DNA of 64,000 bases. Source: Haladaptatus salinisoli. Lineage in GTDB: Archaea; Halobacteriota; Halobacteria; Halobacteriales; Haladaptataceae. A program made the position numbers and the translations under genes. Shown here piece by piece: positions 60,522 to 64,000 of the stretch. Below the pieces are notes generated by a model, which was given only the letters and a program-made list of their open reading frames with translations, was not told the DNA's origin and searched no databases. Within the stretch, counting starts at the first letter, position 1. Each line of letters opens with the position of its first letter. The stretch spans positions 1,194,823 through 1,258,822 of the forward strand of contig NZ_CP085327.1 in assembly GCF_020614375.1 (NCBI RefSeq), written 5' to 3'.

Positions 60522-61772
60522 TCAGTCCTGCGGCGTCGGGCGCGCGTCGGCGCTCGGCGCGACGGTCTCCTCGACCTGCGTGTAGACGAGCAGCGCCCCG
60601 AGCGCCGCCAGCACCGCGCCCACCTCGAACGGAATCGCGAATCCGAACCCGACGAGGAATCCCGACGCGAGCGGCCCGATGGCCGTTCCCAGTCCGAACG
60701 ACATCGTCAGGATGGAGAGCTGCGTCCCCGACTGGCCCTCGCGCGCGAGGTCGCCGGCGAGCGCGAGCGCGGGCGCGAACACCAGCGCGCCCGAGACGCC
60801 CTGTACGAGTCGGGCGACGAGCATCTGGACCGAGGTGTTCACGAACCCTTGGACCAGCGTCGACGGGACGAGGATGGCGAGTCCGGCGACGATGAACGGT
60901 CGTCGTCCCCACCGGTCGCTCGCCCTGCCGATCGGGGTCTGGAGGACGACCTGTACGAGGACGAACGCCGCGAACTGGAGGCCGAACCACGTCTTCCCCT
61001 GGTCGAGGCGTTCGTTTATCATCGGTTCGATGGTCGCCAGCAGGGCGATGCTGATCGCCAGAAACAGCGTCGCCAACCCGAGCGTGAAGACGGAGTCCAG
61101 GCCGCCGTGTCGCCCGCGCACCGCGAGGTCGAAGTCCTCCCCCGCGCTCGCCTTGGTGCGCTCGGGGTCGCTCACCAGCAGGGTGACGAGCAGGTAGCTG
61201 ACGAGCGCGCCGACCGCCGCGAAGTAGAAGGCGGCGTCGAAGCCGGTCAACTGGACGCCGGCGATGCGGTAGGGGCCGCCGTCCACGACCGACCCCGCCG
61301 CGATGGGACCGAGACCGAAACCCAGCAGTCTGAAGGTGTTGAACACGCCCATGTTCCCGCCGCGCGTGTCGGTCGTCGCGAGTTCGTTGACCAGCGCGAT
61401 GGTGCAGGGAATCGTGAAGGCGACGCCGACCCCTTGGAGCGCGCGGATGACGACGAGGGAGACGTAGCTCCCGGCGAAGGCGTAGGCGACGTTCGTGACA
61501 GTCAGGATGGCGAGGCCGAACAGGATGAACACCTTGCGCTTGCCGGTTCGGTCGGAGACGCGCCCCGCGAACGGCTGCGTGAAGCTGTTGAGAAAGCCGA
61601 ACAGCGAGAGGACGATACCCGTCACCATCGCCTCCGCGAGGCCGAACGTGTCGCCGGAAATCGCGCCGCTCGCGATGTACACCGGGAGGACGACGATGAG
61701 AAAGGAGTTTCCGACCGCGTCCGCCATGCGCGCCAACGCTAGCGCGAGCACCCGTCTGTCGATACTGAACAT
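60522..61772 (-). CDS. MFS transporter
   Basis: 416 residues from ATG 61772, twelve membrane helices. The loop 2-3 motif GRVSDRTGKRKVFI and repeat-half GRASDRWGRRPFIV, plus RALQGVGVAFTIP, are classic for the major facilitator superfamily (drug efflux-like). The substrate cannot be told. The stop abuts the crotonase stop, convergent. Confidence 0.88.
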   Translation of the reverse strand: MFSIDRRVLALALARMADAVGNSFLIVVLPVYIASGAISGDTFGLAEAMVTGIVLSLFGFLNSFTQPFAGRVSDRTGKRKVFILFGLAILTVTNVAYAFAGSYVSLVVIRALQGVGVAFTIPCTIALVNELATTDTRGGNMGVFNTFRLLGFGLGPIAAGSVVDGGPYRIAGVQLTGFDAAFYFAAVGALVSYLLVTLLVSDPERTKASAGEDFDLAVRGRHGGLDSVFTLGLATLFLAISIALLATIEPMINERLDQGKTWFGLQFAAFVLVQVVLQTPIGRASDRWGRRPFIVAGLAILVPSTLVQGFVNTSVQMLVARLVQGVSGALVFAPALALAGDLAREGQSGTQLSILTMSFGLGTAIGPLASGFLVGFGFAIPFEVGAVLAALGALLVYTQVEETVAPSADARPTPQD

Positions 61773-61859
61773 TCGATTCGAAGTACCTTTCCCGCGTTCA
61801 AGACGATTGTGATGGCGGCCGAGATAACAGCTAATACCGCGACCGTCGTCCGTGCTATC

Positions 61860-62117
61860 ATGGCACGAGAGGTCAAACTCAATCACGTGGAGTCCGTCCT
61901 TCGAGAGCTGTCCTACCCGATTTCGCGCGAGGACGCGGCCGAACGGTTTGACGACGTCACGCTCGTGCTCGCCGAGGGGGAGAAGAACCTCGGCGAGCAC
62001 GTCTCCCAGATGAGCGACGCCGAGTTCGAGTCGGCGGACGACCTGGAAAACGAGGTGTTCAACAATCTGCCGCGGCGGGCGGTCGGCGAACCGTACCAGT
62101 CGGAAGGCGAGGGCTGA
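61860..62117 (+). CDS. DUF5789-family protein
   Basis: 85 residues from ATG 61860. The pattern REVKLNHVESVLRELSYPIS, then LAEGEKNLGEHVSQM and a terminal NLPRRAVGEPYQSEGEG is a haloarchaea-specific family. It lies 45 nt upstream of tfs, on the same strand. Helix-turn-helix-like but without a demonstrated role. Confidence 0.82.
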   Translation: MAREVKLNHVESVLRELSYPISREDAAERFDDVTLVLAEGEKNLGEHVSQMSDAEFESADDLENEVFNNLPRRAVGEPYQSEGEG

Positions 62118-62127
62118 GAAGCAGGCC

Positions 62128-62136
62128 CTTTAAATG
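62128..62136 (+). promoter_or_regulatory. TATA box of tfs
   Basis: CTTTAAATG is centred about 31 nt upstream of ATG 62163, near leaderless spacing. Confidence 0.5.
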
Positions 62137-62162
62137 GGCGCGTCGGCTAACCGAGGACAACG

Positions 62163-62474
62163 ATGGAGTTCTGTGACGAGTGCGGTTCGATGATGAAAGC
62201 CGACGACGGTCTCTGGGTCTGCGGCAGCTGCGGCTACGAGAAACCGAGAGGCGACGCCGCCGAGTACGTCATCACCGAAGACCAAGAGGCCAGCGAGATA
62301 ATCGAAAGCGGCGGCGAGAGCAGCGGCCTCCCGACGACCAGCGCGCAGTGTCCCAACTGCGACAACGACGAAGCGTACTGGTACATGCAACAGATTCGCT
62401 CGGCCGACGAGAGCGAGACTCGGTTTTTCGTCTGCACCGAGTGCGAGCACAAGTGGCGCGAAGACGACCACTAA
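62163..62474 (+). CDS. tfs: transcription factor S (RNA polymerase cleavage factor)
   Basis: 103 residues. N-terminal zinc ribbon (EFCDECGSMMKADDGLWVC, then GSCGY) and C-terminal TFIIS ribbon (CPNCDNDEAYWYMQQIRSAD, then CTECEHKW) with the DE pair of the cleavage loop. Rescues backtracked RNA polymerase by stimulating RNA cleavage. Structured repeat copy B follows directly after the stop. Confidence 0.93.
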   Translation: MEFCDECGSMMKADDGLWVCGSCGYEKPRGDAAEYVITEDQEASEIIESGGESSGLPTTSAQCPNCDNDEAYWYMQQIRSADESETRFFVCTECEHKWREDDH

Positions 62475-62480
62475 GACACG

Positions 62481-62642
62481 ATCTTCTTCTGCGGTCGGAT
62501 GCCGAGTCGCCCAGCGGCGAGCGACTCGGCTCGTCTCCCTGAAAAAGCTCGACCAAAAGCGCCGGAAGACGTTCCCGCTCGCTTCGCTGCGCGGGGTGAA
62601 CTTCCGAGCCTTCGTTCGCGTTGCTCACGAAGACGCTCCTCG
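62481..62642 (+). repeat. structured dispersed repeat, copy B
   Basis: Same block order as copy A: GCGGTCGG (62491-62498); a hairpin with arms GCCGAGTCGC/GCGACTCGGC (62501-62530); core CTGAAAAAGCTCGACC and following AAAAGC (62539-62560); a second inverted repeat CGGAAG/CTTCCG (62563-62606) with an inner GC-rich pairing; and a closing block 62613-62642 ending GACGCTCCTCG. The blocks are conserved while both hairpins have different sequences from copy A. Confidence 0.7.
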
Positions 62643-62673
62643 CTATCGGTGAGATTGTCGGAGAAACGAGGCG

Positions 62674-63396
62674 CTACGCCTTCCGCGCGAACGTCAGATA
62701 GCCCGTGTGCCCGACGCCGGTGGTCGTCGGTCGCGTTCCGCGCTCGTCGAAGTCCATCTCGCGCTGGATGGTCTCCATCGTCCGGAGGTCGTCCAAGTTC
62801 GCCTCGCGCGCCGCCTCCGCGACCTCGCGGGCGGTCTCCACGAACGGGGAGTAGACGCCGAGCGACCCGCCGTCGACGAGCAGATCGGGTGCGCGCGCGA
62901 CGACCGCCGCCGCGTCCGGCGTGTCGAGCGTGAGCACGTCGAACCCGCCGAGGTCGTCGAGACGCTCGGTCACGTCGCCGGTTCGAACGTCCACCGCGTC
63001 GGCCACGTCGGCCATCGCCACGTTCTCGCGGGCGACTTCGGCGAACTCCGCCTTGCGCTCGAACGTCACGACCTCCGCGCCGATTCGACCGAGGTAGCCC
63101 GCCAGCACGCCGGTTCCGGTGCCGGCGTCGAGCACGCGGTCGCCCGCGGCGACGCCCGTCTCGCCGACTATCAACCCCACGTCGCGCGGGAGCATCGGCG
63201 CGCCGGTTCGCTCGAAGTGGTGAAAGAGGTCCGGCCCGCGGAGTCGGCGAACCGTGAACTCCTCGTCCAAGTGGGTGGTGAGGACGTCCCCGGGTCGCAC
63301 GTCCTCCGGCACGGTCAAGACTCCGAGGTCGGTCTGCAGTTCCTCGCCGGGGTCGCGCAGGTACTCTCGGTCGCCGTGGACGAGAAGTATCGTCAC
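62674..63396 (-). CDS. trmI: tRNA (adenine-N1)-methyltransferase TrmI-type
   Basis: 240 residues from GTG 63396, overlapping the NAC stop as GTGA. SAM-binding motif [18 protein letters not shown] and [15 protein letters not shown], catalytic [10 protein letters not shown], and an N-terminal barrel with [15 protein letters not shown] match archaeal TrmI, which makes m1A57/58 in tRNA. It forms an operon with NAC and the PUA-domain gene. Confidence 0.9.
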   Translation of the reverse strand: MTILLVHGDREYLRDPGEELQTDLGVLTVPEDVRPGDVLTTHLDEEFTVRRLRGPDLFHHFERTGAPMLPRDVGLIVGETGVAAGDRVLDAGTGTGVLAGYLGRIGAEVVTFERKAEFAEVARENVAMADVADAVDVRTGDVTERLDDLGGFDVLTLDTPDAAAVVARAPDLLVDGGSLGVYSPFVETAREVAEAAREANLDDLRTMETIQREMDFDERGTRPTTTGVGHTGYLTFARKA

Positions 63397-63782
63397 TCCA
63401 GTCGCTCGACCGCCGCCGCGAGGTCGCCGTCGGTCGCCTCCAGCGCCTCGCGGGCTTCGTCCTCGCTCGCGCCCGTGCGCTGGGCGACGATCTCCACGTC
63501 GGCGTCCGGTACCGCGCTCGTAGACGCTTCGCCCCCCTCGTCGGCGGACGCGCCGGCACCGCCGGACGCCTCGCGCGTCTCGGCGTCGCCGACTATCTGG
63601 TAGGTCTGCTGTCCGCGGGCGTCCATCCGCGTGACCTCCGGGTCGCTGAAGACGAGTTCCTCGCCGTCGCTCGTGCGGATTATTACTTCCTCGGCATCGA
63701 CGTCGTCGACGTCGATGCCCATCTGTTTCATCATCTGCTGCATCTTGCGTGGATTGAGTCCACCGCCGCCTCCTCCGAACAT
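63393..63782 (-). CDS. nac: nascent polypeptide-associated complex protein
   Basis: 129 residues from ATG 63782 ([16 protein letters not shown]). The NAC domain is [20 protein letters not shown], then [20 protein letters not shown]. An acidic linker joins a UBA domain at the C-terminus ([20 protein letters not shown]). Homodimeric archaeal NAC binds nascent chains at the ribosome. Co-operonic with trmI and PUA. Confidence 0.92.
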   Translation of the reverse strand: MFGGGGGGLNPRKMQQMMKQMGIDVDDVDAEEVIIRTSDGEELVFSDPEVTRMDARGQQTYQIVGDAETREASGGAGASADEGGEASTSAVPDADVEIVAQRTGASEDEAREALEATDGDLAAAVERLE

Positions 63783-63832
63783 ACGCGAATCGTCGGAGCG
63801 TAGGGGCAAAAACGTGACGCAAACGCGGCGGA

Positions 63833-64000
63833 TTACTCGTCCGCGCCGTCGCGCACCTTCACCGCCATCCCGGTGTCGAAGTCCAGCATCGCGTCGGCGT
63901 CGAGTTCGGCGCGGCCGACGGCGAGCAGGTCGCCGTCCTCGTGCGTCACCAGCACTTCGTCGCCGGCGCGAACGTCGGGGTCGACCGCCGCGACGAACTT
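63833..64000 (-). CDS. PUA-domain RNA-binding protein, 5' part beyond window
   Basis: Only the C-terminal 55 residues lie in the window, ending with TAA at 63833. The fragment reads [20 protein letters not shown], then AELDADAML, then GMAVKVRDG: the end of a PUA domain. In many archaea a PUA gene precedes NAC; the 50-bp gap and same strand fit a TrmI-NAC-PUA operon. Start not visible. Confidence 0.8.
   Translation of the reverse strand, partial: KFVAAVDPDVRAGDEVLVTHEDGDLLAVGRAELDADAMLDFDTGMAVKVRDGADE

Noticed and set aside
1..64000. CRISPR array or prophage
   Set aside because: No regularly spaced repeats with spacers, no integrase, terminase or capsid genes were seen.

Overview
This is a contiguous piece of a haloarchaeal (class Halobacteria) chromosome. 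Base composition is high in GC, predicted proteins are rich in Asp and Glu, secreted proteins carry twin-arginine (Tat) signals and often a lipobox or PGF-CTERM tail, and there are archaeal markers: archaeal MutL, TFS, NAC, ribosomal P1, form III RuBisCO, GfcR, HalOD1 and HTH_10/Bat-type regulators. No rRNA, tRNA, CRISPR array, insertion sequence or prophage was recognised. Genes are densely packed, often with ATGA or GTGA start/stop overlaps. The sequence cannot place the genus.

Layout. 1-2713: a truncated Tat-exported phosphodiester-glycosidase/metallophosphatase. 2907-5199: a FAH-family hydrolase and a carotenoid oxygenase, divergent. 5229-15966: a probable uptake and catabolic region. It has a branched-chain-type ABC transporter operon (livJ-G-F-H-M) ending in a FabH-like enzyme, divergent from a 3-hydroxybutyrate-dehydrogenase-like SDR, then an HTH_10 regulator, an acyl-CoA synthetase with an alpha/beta hydrolase, and a divergent MaoC hydratase. 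Both divergent promoters contain the same 14-bp dyad, so they may form one regulon for hydroxyacyl compounds. 16042-17587: two more HTH_10 regulators. 18720-19967: form III RuBisCO. 20515-22029: trehalose-phosphate synthase. 22113-23459: ribosomal P1 and an AIR-synthase-family protein. 23474-26438: alcohol dehydrogenase, glucose dehydrogenase and the glycolysis regulator GfcR. With the KDG-aldolase-type gene at 36207 and the gluconate dehydratase at 41201, these supply most of a semi-phosphorylative Entner-Doudoroff route.

26480-36108: mixed housekeeping and unknown genes, including glutaredoxin, a PP-loop sulfur-assimilation-type enzyme, an M23 peptidase, MutL, a HAD phosphatase, and a membrane-anchored gene broken in a tetranucleotide repeat. 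37188-44257: a cluster of exported proteins (beta-helix, GH5-like lipoprotein, DsbA-like/lectin-like fusion, PGF-CTERM beta-propeller). 45164-51862: a rhodanese/persulfide-dioxygenase-type fusion, BrkB, flavin reductase plus AAC(3), ferredoxin, geranylgeranyl reductase and HalOD1. 52277-55616: M20 amidohydrolase divergent from an NhaC antiporter. 55762-64000: a Tat protein, a uS10 paralog, NUDIX, a PGF-CTERM protein, a possible Cas4-like DUF5787 nuclease, crotonase, MFS, TFS, and the TrmI-NAC-PUA set.

The most unusual signals are five. (1) A two-copy structured intergenic repeat (28734-28880 and 62481-62642) has conserved blocks flanking stem-loops whose sequences differ completely but remain paired. 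(2) A reading frame is split exactly at a 4-nt microsatellite (35571-35587). (3) livM appears to start with ATT, preceded by a perfect Shine-Dalgarno. (4) A dyad operator is shared by two divergent promoters. (5) A FabH-like enzyme in the transporter operon has a predicted Cys-His-His triad.
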